Below are positions 1 through 8,320 of a DNA stretch of 64,000 bases, in pieces. The notes under the pieces were generated by a model that was given only the letters and a program-made list of their open reading frames with translations, did not search any database and was not told the origin of the DNA. The translations under genes were made by a program, and so were the position numbers. The DNA comes from Hahella sp. (GTDB lineage Bacteria; Pseudomonadota; Gammaproteobacteria; Pseudomonadales; Oleiphilaceae): the NCBI GenBank assembly GCA_028280065.1, contig JANQMN010000034.1:1-64000 (forward strand), read 5' to 3'. Each line of letters starts with the position of its first letter. The first letter of the stretch is position 1.

Positions 1-1
1 C

Positions 2-427
2 CAGGCAGCCATTTTAGATAGCACTGTAACGGCGGGGGATGTGGTCGTGATTCGCTACGAAGGACCTAAAGGCGGCCCTGGGATGCGGGAAATGTTGAGC
101 CCGACCTCAGCCATCATGGGCAAGGGGCTGGGTGACTCGGTGGCCTTAATCACAGACGGACGTTTCTCCGGTGGCAGCCACGGTTTTGTAGTCGGGCATA
201 TTACTCCGGAAGCACAGGAGGGAGGGCCAATCGCGCTAATCCAAGACGGTGACCAGATCACCATCGACGCCGAGGCAAATGAAATCACCCTACACGTAGA
301 CGATGCCGAGCTTGCAGTCCGCAGGTCGTCCTGGTCAGCACCCGAACCGAAGTACAAACGCGGCGTGTTGGCGAAATATGCAAAGGTGGTTGGTTCCGCC
401 AGTGAAGGGGCCATTACAGACAAGTAG
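2..427 (+). CDS. ilvD: Dihydroxy-acid dehydratase, C-terminal part
   Basis: This is the C-terminal end of IlvD, which dehydrates 2,3-dihydroxy acids to 2-oxo acids in branched-chain amino acid synthesis, using an iron-sulfur cluster and magnesium in the cytoplasm. The reading frame is open from base 2, so the gene begins outside the window and about 141 residues are visible. The segment [12 protein letters not shown], the SAIMGKGLG stretch and TDGRFSGG are hallmark sequences of the IlvD/Edd family C-terminal domain, and the [15 protein letters not shown] region follows as expected. Edd (phosphogluconate dehydratase) is the main relative, but the [18 protein letters not shown] ending is typical of IlvD. 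The gene runs toward the diguanylate cyclase gene and a perfect hairpin separates the two. Confidence 0.95.
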   Translation, partial: QAAILDSTVTAGDVVVIRYEGPKGGPGMREMLSPTSAIMGKGLGDSVALITDGRFSGGSHGFVVGHITPEAQEGGPIALIQDGDQITIDAEANEITLHVDDAELAVRRSSWSAPEPKYKRGVLAKYAKVVGSASEGAITDK

Positions 428-440
428 TACTACATTTCCC

Positions 441-490
441 AGGCTGTCGGCATTCGGGCATGGTCACCGTTGCCCGAATGCCGACAGCCT
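441..490. terminator. Perfect 20-bp inverted repeat between convergent genes
   Basis: Bases 441-460 and 471-490 are exact reverse complements with a 10-nt loop. The hairpin lies between ilvD and the convergent cyclase gene, and the right arm overlaps the cyclase stop codon by 2 bases. Placement suggests a shared bidirectional terminator, but there is no clear T-run on either side, so a rho-independent mechanism is not certain. A processing or RNA-stabilising hairpin is the alternative. Confidence 0.55.
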
Positions 491-2663
491 AGGAAGTCAC
501 GACGCAGTTTCTACCCTTCTGCTTGGCTTCGTATAGCGCCTTGTCGGCTCTGAGGAAAATATCGCTAGTCTTATCTTCTGCTTGCCAGGTTGCAACGCCA
601 ATGCTGGCGGTCACTTGCAAAGCGTCATTGTTCTCCAGTGCCTGAATTTTGGCTCTGATATCTTCCGCCGATGAAACCGCCTGCTTCAGGTCGGTTTGAG
701 GCAGAATTATTACGAACTCTTCTCCGCCCCATCGACCCGCAATATCGGTTTTGCGAATTCTTTCGGTTATTATTCCGGCTATTTTGACCAATACCTGATC
801 ACCCACCTGATGACCATGGGCATCATTTATGTGTTTGAAGTGATCAACGTCCAAAATGATCAGCGATAAGTCCAATTCGTAGCGCCTGGCTCGCTCTATC
901 TCACTTTCTAATGTCTTTTCAAAATGGTGGCGGTTGAAAAGTCCCGTCAGACTATCCGTTACGGACAGGATATGGAGTTCTCGACTGGCTTTTTCCAACT
1001 CTTGATGGGAGGTGGCAATCTTTCGGTTTAGCGTGCGGAGCCGGTAATTCCAGTACAGTACGACGCCGACAACAGTGAATAAAAGAACGCCATATTGCCA
1101 AAGTTGCCGATAGTTTAGTTCTTGCTCAAACTTCAACACCACCCATTTTTGATAGACGTCCTTGATTTCGCGAGCGGAGATGGACCGAATCACCTTGCTC
1201 ATGATGGAGTGCAAGGTGGGATCGGTCACGGCCACTTTATAACTGTTTTTAAAAGGTGTGTTGGCGGCAACTTTAAGATTGGTAAGGCCCAATTGCCGAA
1301 TACTATGCGTCGCCACGGGGATGCCGAGCAGTAACGCGTCGATGTCTCCCGAAGATAGTTTAAATAGCGCGTCTTCGGTGGAGTCTGTCAGCCTTATAAA
1401 ACGTTTGGAAGGATAACTAAGCACCACCTTTTCCAGTAAATTGGCGTCGGTGACACCGATTCTCTCATCGGTCAAATCCTGTAACCCGGTGACAAAGGGT
1501 AAGCTTTCTCTGGCGATTATCGCGATGCTTTCCTCCAGATACGCTGAGGTAAATTCCAATACTTTCATTTGGTCTTCGGTGCCTAGCACCATCGGGACAA
1601 TATCGCTTTCACCCTGGAGAAGCAGCTGTATGGAGTGGTGCTTGTCCTTACTTTCCACCAACGTAAACGGAATACCAAGTCGATCGCTGAAAATATCGAC
1701 AAAATCTGAGACCATGCCATACTCGCTATTGCCGCGAATATCCTCAAAGGGCAGGTGGTCTGGTGTAATCGAAAACCGGATGCTGCCTCTGGTCATGAGG
1801 TAATCCTTTTCCTGGGGGGTTAAACCGACATCCTCCTTGCCAATATCAAGTCCCTGTTTGCCCAGCCACTTTGCTTCGATGTTATCTATTTCGTCCGGAG
1901 TGATGGTTACGTGCGCCTTCTTGAGAAGTCCAAATAACACCGGATTAGATTTTAGAACAGCGAAATGCATTGAGGACGTTGATTGGAGTTCGTCATTCTG
2001 TATCCAGGCAGACAATTTAAGGTCATGAAATCCGAACTTTTTTATAAAGTAGCGAGCAATTCCTTCTTGCTCCACGGTTGCCACCACCTTGCCCTGATCA
2101 ACAAATTCCAAGGCCTGGCGCGAACTGGATACTTCGATTATATGAACATTCGGATAATAAGACTCGAAGAACTCAATGGAGGACCATCCTGCCGGAAGTG
2201 CGATAATTTTCCCGTCAAGATCCTCTAACGTATGAACGTCGAGATTATCGCTTCGGGTAATAATGACATTTTTACTGTGATAGTAAGGCTCGGAAAATAA
2301 AGCGTCCTTTTCTCGCTGAGGCGTGATGCTTAATGAGTGGATAAGGTCTATTTCACCTCGAAAAAACATTTGGACCAACTCATCCCAAGTAAATCCATTG
2401 ATATACCGAAACTCGATACCTATGCGCTCCGAAAGTAACTCCATCAAATCTATGCCTAGTCCGGCAGGTTCCCCTGATACGGTAAAATCGAAAGGAGGCC
2501 AATCAAACTCATTGGTTACCGTTATCTCGGGATTTGCTTCGATAAACGTGCGTTCTTCATCCGTAAGCTGTAACTGAGTCGCCGTTGCAAAAACGTTATT
2601 AGCGAGGAGAAGTACAATAACTAATGCGATGGCATTCCTGTACCATGTTCTACTAGGATGCAT
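489..2663 (-). CDS. Membrane diguanylate cyclase with two periplasmic solute-binding domains
   Basis: This 724-residue protein likely makes cyclic di-GMP in response to a periplasmic ligand. A signal sequence covers about residues 1-26. Two tandem family 3 solute-binding (amino-acid type) domains follow, about 45-265 and 285-510; the first opens with ITVTNEFDWPPFDF. A transmembrane helix lies near 522-540, then a short coiled linker, then a GGDEF domain from about 568 to the end. The catalytic loop is GGEEF at 646-650, an active form. An RxxD inhibitory site (R637-D640) sits five residues before it, so product inhibition is likely. There is no EAL domain. The arrangement resembles hybrid-sensor input modules, but with a cyclase instead of a kinase. 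The ligand cannot be told from sequence. It is transcribed alone, convergent with ilvD. Confidence 0.9.
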   Translation of the reverse strand: MHPSRTWYRNAIALVIVLLLANNVFATATQLQLTDEERTFIEANPEITVTNEFDWPPFDFTVSGEPAGLGIDLMELLSERIGIEFRYINGFTWDELVQMFFRGEIDLIHSLSITPQREKDALFSEPYYHSKNVIITRSDNLDVHTLEDLDGKIIALPAGWSSIEFFESYYPNVHIIEVSSSRQALEFVDQGKVVATVEQEGIARYFIKKFGFHDLKLSAWIQNDELQSTSSMHFAVLKSNPVLFGLLKKAHVTITPDEIDNIEAKWLGKQGLDIGKEDVGLTPQEKDYLMTRGSIRFSITPDHLPFEDIRGNSEYGMVSDFVDIFSDRLGIPFTLVESKDKHHSIQLLLQGESDIVPMVLGTEDQMKVLEFTSAYLEESIAIIARESLPFVTGLQDLTDERIGVTDANLLEKVVLSYPSKRFIRLTDSTEDALFKLSSGDIDALLLGIPVATHSIRQLGLTNLKVAANTPFKNSYKVAVTDPTLHSIMSKVIRSISAREIKDVYQKWVVLKFEQELNYRQLWQYGVLLFTVVGVVLYWNYRLRTLNRKIATSHQELEKASRELHILSVTDSLTGLFNRHHFEKTLESEIERARRYELDLSLIILDVDHFKHINDAHGHQVGDQVLVKIAGIITERIRKTDIAGRWGGEEFVIILPQTDLKQAVSSAEDIRAKIQALENNDALQVTASIGVATWQAEDKTSDIFLRADKALYEAKQKGRNCVVTS

Positions 2664-3173
2664 TTTGAAAGTATACCCAGACCTAAATTTCCATTTGACG
2701 AAACCGCCTATCTTCCTTAAGCAAAAAACTCTGACTGCTCAAATCGATCTAAAAGGAACACCTGACATTGGTGCCAACACCGTTATTTCGGAGTGTTTAA
2801 TGCGGTAACCGAAGATGAGTCAGGTGATCCCTACTTTAAGAATCCGTTGACCGATATATTTCGCCTCGTCAACAAATTGCACTGCATGGCTGAGGTTCCA
2901 TCGGAATCTTGGATTTGAGGCGCACTCGATTCATATCGGGCCGACCTTTGGACCAGTATTACTGGGACAGCCTTGCTTCCGAACTGGATTTCGTTCTGAA
3001 AGAAGGGGACAACCGCCATTGAGTAGAACTGCCTTGCGGCTTACGAGACGTTCAACCGTTGCGAACATAGACGTCGCCATTTCTCGGCACGTTTAGGCAA
3101 TGTTTACAGACGGCTGAATTAGTGCAGATCTGCCTACTACCGGTCGTTCACCCCTTTTACCGGCAATCAACTC
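2664..3173. other. Intergenic region with a possible decayed reading frame
   Basis: There is no intact gene in this 510-base gap. On the plus strand, 2766-3026 reads as protein-like sequence interrupted by TGA at 2916 and another stop further on; it includes the stretch FKNPLTDIFRLVNKLHCMAE. I do not recognise the family. It may be the remnant of a lost gene or chance. The rest is non-coding, and the cyclase promoter presumably lies at the left edge. Confidence 0.35.
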
Positions 3174-3515
3174 TCAGATGCTGATGGAAATGCTCTCTAA
3201 AACATCTTTGACCGGCATACCATCATGAACCAGCGCCAGAAGGTTCTGCGTGTTTATCCAGTCTTCAAATCGGTATTCCGCGCCAGGAGCATTGCAAAAA
3301 TCCGCATAGCGTTGATCCAGGTAGTCTCTCGCCTCATCCGCGCGATCATCGTCAAACTCATAAAAGGCCATGACATGCATGCCATCTTCAGTATCCGTAT
3401 TTAAGTAGACACCGGTAATCGTGATGTAGTCAGGCGGCTCATGAAGTTCAGCATAAGCGTCACCCAATTTTTCCGCTAATTCCACTGGAAAACTTAAAAA
3501 CCCGATTCTTACCAT
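3174..3515 (-). CDS. Small cytoplasmic protein of unknown function
   Basis: This is a 113-residue acidic protein without a signal peptide or membrane segment. The start is supported by a good ribosome binding site: GAGGTG lies about 7 nt before the ATG. The pattern of short strands (VRIGFLSF, YITITGVYL, MHVMAFYEF) alternating with helices suggests a small alpha/beta, ferredoxin-like fold of the dimeric-barrel sort, but I see no catalytic motif and do not recognise the family. It is a single gene, read toward the decayed region and away from the broken TetR gene. Function is unknown. Confidence 0.7.
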   Translation of the reverse strand: MVRIGFLSFPVELAEKLGDAYAELHEPPDYITITGVYLNTDTEDGMHVMAFYEFDDDRADEARDYLDQRYADFCNAPGAEYRFEDWINTQNLLALVHDGMPVKDVLESISISI

Positions 3516-3701
3516 GTTACACCTCGCGAAAGTCCCTGAATTTCCCCTTTAACTATTGACTATAATGTGGCTTTATACAATTTATGGGTGCATTTAAATG
3601 GTTTAGGAAGCGAGGAGCCCACCCTTTAGAAGCCATACTAAAGCAGGGCGGCGCTCGTTAACGAAGACTCCCGGCACCCACAAACTACACATCAATCAAG
3701 C

Positions 3702-4259
3702 TCAACCTATGCTAGATAGTGCTTTCTCGAGTGTGTTTTCGATTCTTGGAAATGCCACTTCTTCATCCATGATCCTACCGACCAACAACGCCCCTTCTAA
3801 CTGGGCCAGGGTAAAAACCGCTTTCTCTCTTGCAGAGGCTTCCTCGACTTTCAACGAGTGTTGAAACGCCATGGTTAACCATTCGATGTTTGCCTGAAAA
3901 AATTTCCTGGTTTCAACAACCACGACGTCCGGCAAGCCTTCCGCTTCGGCTGCCAGAATACCGCAAAGGCACATTTTCTGATCTTCAGTCAACGCTCTGG
4001 CAAACAACGCCGTAAAGCGATGCAACAACGTGGCAAAATCACTGCTGCCTTTTGGATCGCCGAGGGCATCCACAAACCTTTTGCGATACATTTCGGAAAC
4101 GGCAACGCCAAGATCAGCCTTGGTCGCAAAGTGATAATGTACACTCGCGCTTTTTATCCCTACTGCCTAGACAATTTCTCTGAAACTGAAATTATTGTAT
4201 CCGCCTTCGCGAATCTTCGACTCGGCCAAATCGAGGATTGCCTGCCTTTTATCTTTCAT
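3702..4259 (-). pseudogene. TetR/AcrR-family regulator interrupted by an in-frame amber codon
   Basis: Read from the ATG at 4259 the product would be a 185-residue TetR-family repressor. The N-terminal helix-turn-helix is clear: FSFREIV, then AVGIKSASVHYHF, then TKADLGVAV. One TAG codon at 4167-4169 (codon 31) interrupts it between V and A, where the family usually has E or Q. A single CAG-to-TAG change would explain it. There is no frame change: the downstream open frame (ATG at 4091, 129 residues) is in the same frame and carries only the ligand-binding domain. It cannot bind DNA in the usual way unless the codon is suppressed or is a sequencing error. A possible operator lies just upstream. 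The target gene is not obvious. Confidence 0.8.
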
Positions 4260-4289
4260 CACTATCTCCGTAGGTTAGGAATTTGATTC

Positions 4290-4301
4290 TCTACCAGTAG
4301 A
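4290..4301. promoter_or_regulatory. Candidate TetR-type operator
   Basis: TCTAC-CA-GTAGA is a perfect 5+5 palindrome about 30 bp upstream of the TetR-family start. Short palindromes at this place often serve autoregulation in this family. No binding data exist and the site is short, so chance is possible. Confidence 0.35.
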
Positions 4302-4424
4302 TAGATCTTGGCAAGGCAGTGCTCCAAAGTCATGGCGGGGAGAAATCAGTAGTTTTAAGCCAAAGAAGTGGTGACTTAGCTTAGCGGGTGAACGTGTGTA
4401 AAACAAACACTCGCCTACTCGGTG

Positions 4425-4889
4425 CTATCCGCTGGATTGCCATTTCTTTACTTCATTCTCGTCAGACTGTTTGGCTTCAACCCAGTATTCACCAGCGCCA
4501 GTGATCTCCTTTTTCCAAAAAGGCGCACTAACCTTTAAATAATCCATGACATATTCACAAGCGGCAAAGGCTGCTTTTCGGTGGGCACTGGCACAGACGA
4601 CCAAGACAATTTGATCTGAAAGCTGCAGGTGGCCGACTCGATGATAAATGGCAATTCCTGACAGACTCCATTTTTCAGCCGCTTCGGAAGCGATACCATC
4701 CAATGCTGTTTCAGTCATTCCAGGATAGTGTTCAAGGTAAACTCCCTGGACATTCTTTTCGTCTCCGAAGTCTCTTACGTAACCGACAAAAGAACAAATA
4801 GCGCCAATTGAAGTATTGTCACATTTAAGCGCATCGACTAGTGCCTGGATGCTAAAATCCGTTTCGTTGACTTCTATGATTTTCTTCAC
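4425..4889 (-). CDS. moaE: Molybdopterin synthase catalytic subunit
   Basis: MoaE is the large subunit of molybdopterin synthase. With thiocarboxylated MoaD it converts precursor Z (cPMP) to molybdopterin in the cytoplasm. The 154-residue length is normal. The family landmarks are present: FVGYVRDFG near the N-terminus, LEHYPGMTE, IYHRVGHLQLSD, ASAHRKAAFAACEY and LKVSAPFWKKE. Lysines 119 and 126 match the catalytic lysines of the E. coli enzyme in position. The start is GTG at 4889, with GAGG about 7 nt before it. MoaD, MoaC and other cofactor genes are not in the window, so the gene stands alone here. Confidence 0.95.
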   Translation of the reverse strand: MKKIIEVNETDFSIQALVDALKCDNTSIGAICSFVGYVRDFGDEKNVQGVYLEHYPGMTETALDGIASEAAEKWSLSGIAIYHRVGHLQLSDQIVLVVCASAHRKAAFAACEYVMDYLKVSAPFWKKEITGAGEYWVEAKQSDENEVKKWQSSG

Positions 4890-4949
4890 CGCAACCTCAA
4901 GATGACACTAATGACAGCAACTTTGTAAATAGGACCCAGCGCAATTCCA

Positions 4950-5333
4950 ATGGAATATTCATTGATAAAAAGCATACACCTAACCTGTGTGGTTCTCACC
5001 TTTCTTTCCTTTTCGCTTAGATACTATTGGATGCTGAAATCAGACCCTTTACTCGGGGCAAAACTTGTACGGATTTTACCGCACTTTATCGATACCATTC
5101 TATTGATCAGCGCCATTGTACTCAGCCTAAGATTGCATCAGTACCCATTTGTCGACCACTGGCTTACCGCCAAAGTGATTGCGCTATTGGTTTACATTTA
5201 CTTCGGAACGATGGCGTTAAAACGAGGAAAAACGTTTCGGCAACGGGCACTTTTCGGCATCCTTGCCTATCTTAGTTTTTTTTATATTGTCGTCGCAGCC
5301 CTGAGCAAGTCGGCATGGGCCTGGCTGCTCTAG
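4950..5333 (+). CDS. SirB2-family inner membrane protein
   Basis: This is a 127-residue integral membrane protein with four predicted helices (about residues 4-24, 46-64, 73-91 and 103-122). The N-terminal IKSIHLTCVVLTFLSFSLRY pattern, the RILPHFIDTILLISAI segment and the HWLTAKVIALLVYI segment match the SirB2 family (invasion-gene expression up-regulator SirB). The molecular role of SirB2 is not settled. The conserved histidines in the first two helices are retained. The start has no strong ribosome binding site. It is divergent from moaE and convergent with the small membrane protein gene. Confidence 0.85.
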   Translation: MEYSLIKSIHLTCVVLTFLSFSLRYYWMLKSDPLLGAKLVRILPHFIDTILLISAIVLSLRLHQYPFVDHWLTAKVIALLVYIYFGTMALKRGKTFRQRALFGILAYLSFFYIVVAALSKSAWAWLL

Positions 5334-5348
5334 AATCAATAATTCTGC

Positions 5349-5537
5349 TTAGTAGCGGTCATTTTGATGATCGTCGGAAGGAAAATCTCCGACCTGCGGA
5401 GCCTTCACGTAATACCGTCTATAGTCTACTTCTTTAACATCCGGGTCACTGTAAACATTCTTTCGTTTCGAATGTCTGACCCAAAGCGCAAGCGCTGTGA
5501 CAACGCCAATAACAACAATCCACTTTATAATCATCAT
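5349..5537 (-). CDS. Small single-helix membrane protein
   Basis: This 62-residue protein has one N-terminal transmembrane helix (about residues 3-22, IIKWIVVIGVVTALALWV), then a charged tail rich in Asp and Tyr. AGAGG lies 4 nt before the start codon, which supports a real gene. No family is recognised. It may start at either of two adjacent ATG codons (5537 or 5534). Confidence 0.5.
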   Translation of the reverse strand: MMIIKWIVVIGVVTALALWVRHSKRKNVYSDPDVKEVDYRRYYVKAPQVGDFPSDDHQNDRY

Positions 5538-5723
5538 GAACCTCTACTTATGGGTATATAGAAGCGGCTTTAATTCACTTGTGGTGAGAAGCCAAGCTAG
5601 TAGTACCTACTTGTGGCAGGTATTTGAGCTACGATAAAGCCTGCCATAAAATACTTTCAGCGGCTATCCGCCAGATCATGTTTTTGGCAATCAAATGCAA
5701 ATTTCTTAAAAACTTATAAGAAG

Positions 5724-5747
5724 CAGTTGATCCCGAAGGATCAACTG
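5724..5747 (-). terminator. Rho-independent terminator of recA
   Basis: A 10-bp perfect stem (5724-5733 with 5738-5747) and a 4-nt loop lie 19 nt after the recA stop. On the minus strand the stem is followed by a T-rich tract that includes TTTTT. recA therefore appears monocistronic; no recX follows. Confidence 0.75.
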
Positions 5748-5765
5748 ATATAAGACGGGACGTAA

Positions 5766-6791
5766 TTACTCAGCAGCAACGGCATCTTCGACCGAAGCCT
5801 GAGGTTTAGGCATTAATTTCTCTCGAATCGAGCTTTCGATTTCTTCAGCAATTTCCGGATGTTCAATCAAATACTTCGCGGCATTTGCCTTGCCCTGACC
5901 AATTTTATCGCCTTTGTAGCTATACCAGGCGCCAGACTTGTTGACGAACCCTTCTTTAACTCCAATATCAACGACCTCACCCATATGATAGATACCTTGA
6001 CCATAGAGGATTTGGAAATCAGCTTGTCTGAATGGCGGTGAAACCTTATTCTTTACCACTTTAACGCGGGTTTCGTTACCGATGACTTCATCGCCTTCCT
6101 TAACCGCGCCCGTACGGCGTATATCCAATCTAACAGAAGAGTAAAACTTCAAGGCATTGCCACCGGTGGTCGTCTCCGGGGAACCGAACATCACACCGAT
6201 CTTCATTCGAATTTGGTTAATAAAGACCATTAAGCAGTTTGCCTGTTTTACGCTGGCGGTCAGCTTCCGCAGCGCCTGTGACATCAACCGGGCTTGCAAG
6301 CCGACATGGGAATCGCCCATCTCACCTTCGATTTCAGCTTTAGGCGTCAGTGCCGCCACAGAGTCGATAATGATCACATCGACGGCACCAGACCGCACCA
6401 GCATATCGGCAATTTCCAACGCCTGTTCGCCGGTATCCGGCTGGGACACTAGAAGCAAATCGATATTGACGCCTAATTTTTCCGCATAAATAGGATCAAG
6501 TGCATGCTCCGCATCGACAAATGCGCAGGTTTTCCCCTGTTTTTGCGCCTCTGCGATGACTTGTAAGGTCAACGTGGTTTTACCGGAACTTTCCGGCCCA
6601 TAAATTTCGACTATTCTTCCGTAAGGCAAACCGCCGATACCCAATGCAATATCCAATCCTAAAGAACCGGTGGATACCGCCGGAATCATTTCACGAGGTT
6701 TATCTCCCATCCGCATGACGGCGCCTTTGCCAAACTGCCGCTCTATTTGGGATAACGCTGCGGAGAGCGCTTTTTTTCTGTTGTCGTCCAT
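5766..6791 (-). CDS. recA: Recombinase RecA
   Basis: RecA forms filaments on single-stranded DNA, drives strand exchange in recombinational repair, and acts as coprotease for LexA in the SOS response. The chosen start gives MDDNRKKAL, the usual beginning of the protein, with GAGG about 9 nt upstream; a longer frame from 6812 is possible but less likely. Walker A GPESSGKT is near residues 65-72, Walker [13 protein letters not shown] follows, and loop L2 carries [13 protein letters not shown]. The length of 341 residues is normal. An SOS box and promoter precede the gene and a hairpin terminator follows it. recX is not downstream, and the usual upstream partner cinA is only a remnant. Confidence 0.98.
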   Translation of the reverse strand: MDDNRKKALSAALSQIERQFGKGAVMRMGDKPREMIPAVSTGSLGLDIALGIGGLPYGRIVEIYGPESSGKTTLTLQVIAEAQKQGKTCAFVDAEHALDPIYAEKLGVNIDLLLVSQPDTGEQALEIADMLVRSGAVDVIIIDSVAALTPKAEIEGEMGDSHVGLQARLMSQALRKLTASVKQANCLMVFINQIRMKIGVMFGSPETTTGGNALKFYSSVRLDIRRTGAVKEGDEVIGNETRVKVVKNKVSPPFRQADFQILYGQGIYHMGEVVDIGVKEGFVNKSGAWYSYKGDKIGQGKANAAKYLIEHPEIAEEIESSIREKLMPKPQASVEDAVAAE

Positions 6792-6821
6792 TAAACTGAC
6801 CTCATTCAGCATTTATTATTA

Positions 6822-6856
6822 CTGTACAAATTAACAGTCTTTTAAAGATAATTCAA
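6822..6856 (-). promoter_or_regulatory. recA promoter with LexA (SOS) box
   Basis: Bases 6822-6837 read CTGT-N8-ACAG, an exact match to the gammaproteobacterial LexA consensus. On the minus strand a -35 TTGAAT (6851-6856) and a -10 TAATTT (6828-6833) are 17 bp apart, and the -10 lies inside the SOS box. LexA would thus occlude RNA polymerase directly. Confidence 0.9.
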
Positions 6857-6864
6857 AGACAATT

Positions 6865-7100
6865 TTGCTTTTATTGTCGATTGTCCGGCGGATTTTACCC
6901 AGGCATTCCGAAAGCCAACGTCAGGCGGGTTTCAATACCAGCGCTCCGGACCTCCTCTCGGCTGGCGATGAGATGGCGGAAGCGATGCCGCCACCGGCGC
7001 AGTTATCCATTGTCGTAACCAGCCATTGTCTTGACGGTAGAACTTTTCAGAGTAGCTCAGGCAGTTTAGAAGGGTTATTACTGACCTATTCACCCACTTT
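6865..7100 (-). pseudogene. Decayed cinA/pncC remnant upstream of recA
   Basis: In one minus-strand frame this region reads LPELL, a stop, then KVLPSRQWLVTT, MDNCAGGGIASAIS. This follows the N-terminal part of the PncC/CinA C-terminal domain (nicotinamide-nucleotide amidohydrolase), whose signature is VTTAESCTGG followed by IAxxIT. The active-site Ser-Cys region has become DNC. After about 50 residues the frame breaks; another frame then gives ERWY and, after a stop, NPPDVGFRNAW, resembling the WFxRGFVTYSNxA segment. The remaining hundred or so residues are absent before the recA promoter. cinA directly upstream of recA is common in gammaproteobacteria, so position supports the call. It is not functional as it stands. 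Confidence 0.6.
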
Positions 7101-7110
7101 CAAACCTTAG

Positions 7111-7621
7111 TGTTCTTAGGCTCGGAAATATAACCCGGAAATCCGGTTACGACCAGCTTATCATTCGGTTATCCTTGCCTCACAATTCCGCAACGCTGCT
7201 TGCGATCAGACAGCCACTCAGAACTAGGCCAAATACCCTAATCCATATTGACGATGCACAAAAAACAGCCAAACTGTAAAATAGTAACGAAATGTCGCAA
7301 TTGACATTTTTTGGTAATTCGCCATCAGTTGCCTAACTAAATTTTTGCGACCTTTTTTCAAAATTACAGCACCCGATTTGCGGAAGATTAAGATATTCAT
7401 TGATATAAGAGCCTAAGCGTTACCAAAGGAATATCCCTAACTTTTTCAAGGAACAATGATGATCTTTCCAGGCATTCTCTCCTTAAACATCAATATTAAA
7501 GATAACGCCAGGTTTCCTTTAGGAAATTCCACTTTCGATTTTTCAATATTTTACAGTTACTCGAATAAAAAGATCGGCATTTGGAGTAACATTACTGACA
7601 TTTTGAGCACGGAGTAGCATT
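7111..7621. other. Non-coding region upstream of the PEP-CTERM gene
   Basis: No gene is seen in this AT-rich stretch. It contains a short AT-rich inverted repeat (7290-7296 with 7303-7309) followed by a T-run, and the ribosome binding site GGAG of the next gene at its right edge. I looked for a sigma-54 site of the kind used by some PEP-CTERM genes and found none convincing. Confidence 0.5.
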
Positions 7622-8311
7622 ATGAAGAAGTATGTTGGGCTCGGTTTAGTTGTTGCAACAATGCATAGCAGCCCTGTATCGGCTTTACCCATTGAAGTCT
7701 TTGACTGGGCCTTCAATATAGATGGGATAATTTCTGAGGCATCAAATTTCGATCCTCTTCCACTCATTACCAATCTTGATGCAGATGGCTTTGGCACTTT
7801 GAGCTGGTCGACTTCGGTTGCCGGATTCCATTCCATAATTGGATTTTTCGATACTGAATTTGCCATGGATGGAATCTACTGGAATGAATACGCGGACGTA
7901 TTTGGCAGTCCTTCAGCAGGGCAATCCTGGGAGATAGACGAACCGCTCTTTTTCGGTGATATCTATGACAATGTTGTTGTATACAGCGCATTGGATAACA
8001 GAAACGAAGTACCAATCGGATTGGAGGAGGATGTTTCACTGGCACTAGGTTGGGAATTTTCACTAGAAGCCGGGCAATATGCAGAAGTTGATTTCTTGTT
8101 ATCCAACATCGCTCCGCAGTCCGGATTTTATCTTGGTCACTTTGACGATGGAGTTATTGGAGACAGTAGCGATGATCTCGCTCTTTTTCTTTCCAGTAGC
8201 CTGAGTATTCAATCCTTACCTGTCCCTGTACCAGAGCCTACAACGCTCGCTATTTTTGGCATGGGTCTCGCTGGATTGTTAGCGAATAGAAAAAGACTGA
8301 TAGCCTCTTAA
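7622..8311 (+). CDS. PEP-CTERM sorting-domain protein
   Basis: This 229-residue protein is exported by Sec (signal peptide about 1-21, ending VSA) and carries a C-terminal PEP-CTERM anchor. The anchor is VPEPTTLAIFGMGLAGL followed by the basic ANRKR tail, with the PEP motif near residues 204-206. In bacteria with exosortase this tail is cut and the protein is released or moved to the surface, often with exopolysaccharide. The body is an acidic, probably beta-rich domain of unknown function. The ATG has GGAG about 8 nt upstream. The next gene, a signal-peptidase-like protein, starts 9 nt after this stop, so the two are likely co-translated. No exosortase lies in the window. Confidence 0.9.
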   Translation: MKKYVGLGLVVATMHSSPVSALPIEVFDWAFNIDGIISEASNFDPLPLITNLDADGFGTLSWSTSVAGFHSIIGFFDTEFAMDGIYWNEYADVFGSPSAGQSWEIDEPLFFGDIYDNVVVYSALDNRNEVPIGLEEDVSLALGWEFSLEAGQYAEVDFLLSNIAPQSGFYLGHFDDGVIGDSSDDLALFLSSSLSIQSLPVPVPEPTTLAIFGMGLAGLLANRKRLIAS

Positions 8312-8320
8312 CCCGACAAG

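Noticed and set aside
5590-5655. TGGCAGG/CCTGCCA inverted repeat
   Set aside because: It is a short stem with a long loop, far from the ends of either flanking gene; too weak to call a terminator.
6865-7110. 81-codon plus-strand frame upstream of recA
   Set aside because: The minus strand of the same interval carries the PncC-like signature; the plus frame shows nothing protein-like.
7270-7340. TTGACA at 7301-7306 as a -35 element for the PEP-CTERM gene
   Set aside because: No acceptable -10 hexamer is found 16-18 bp downstream.
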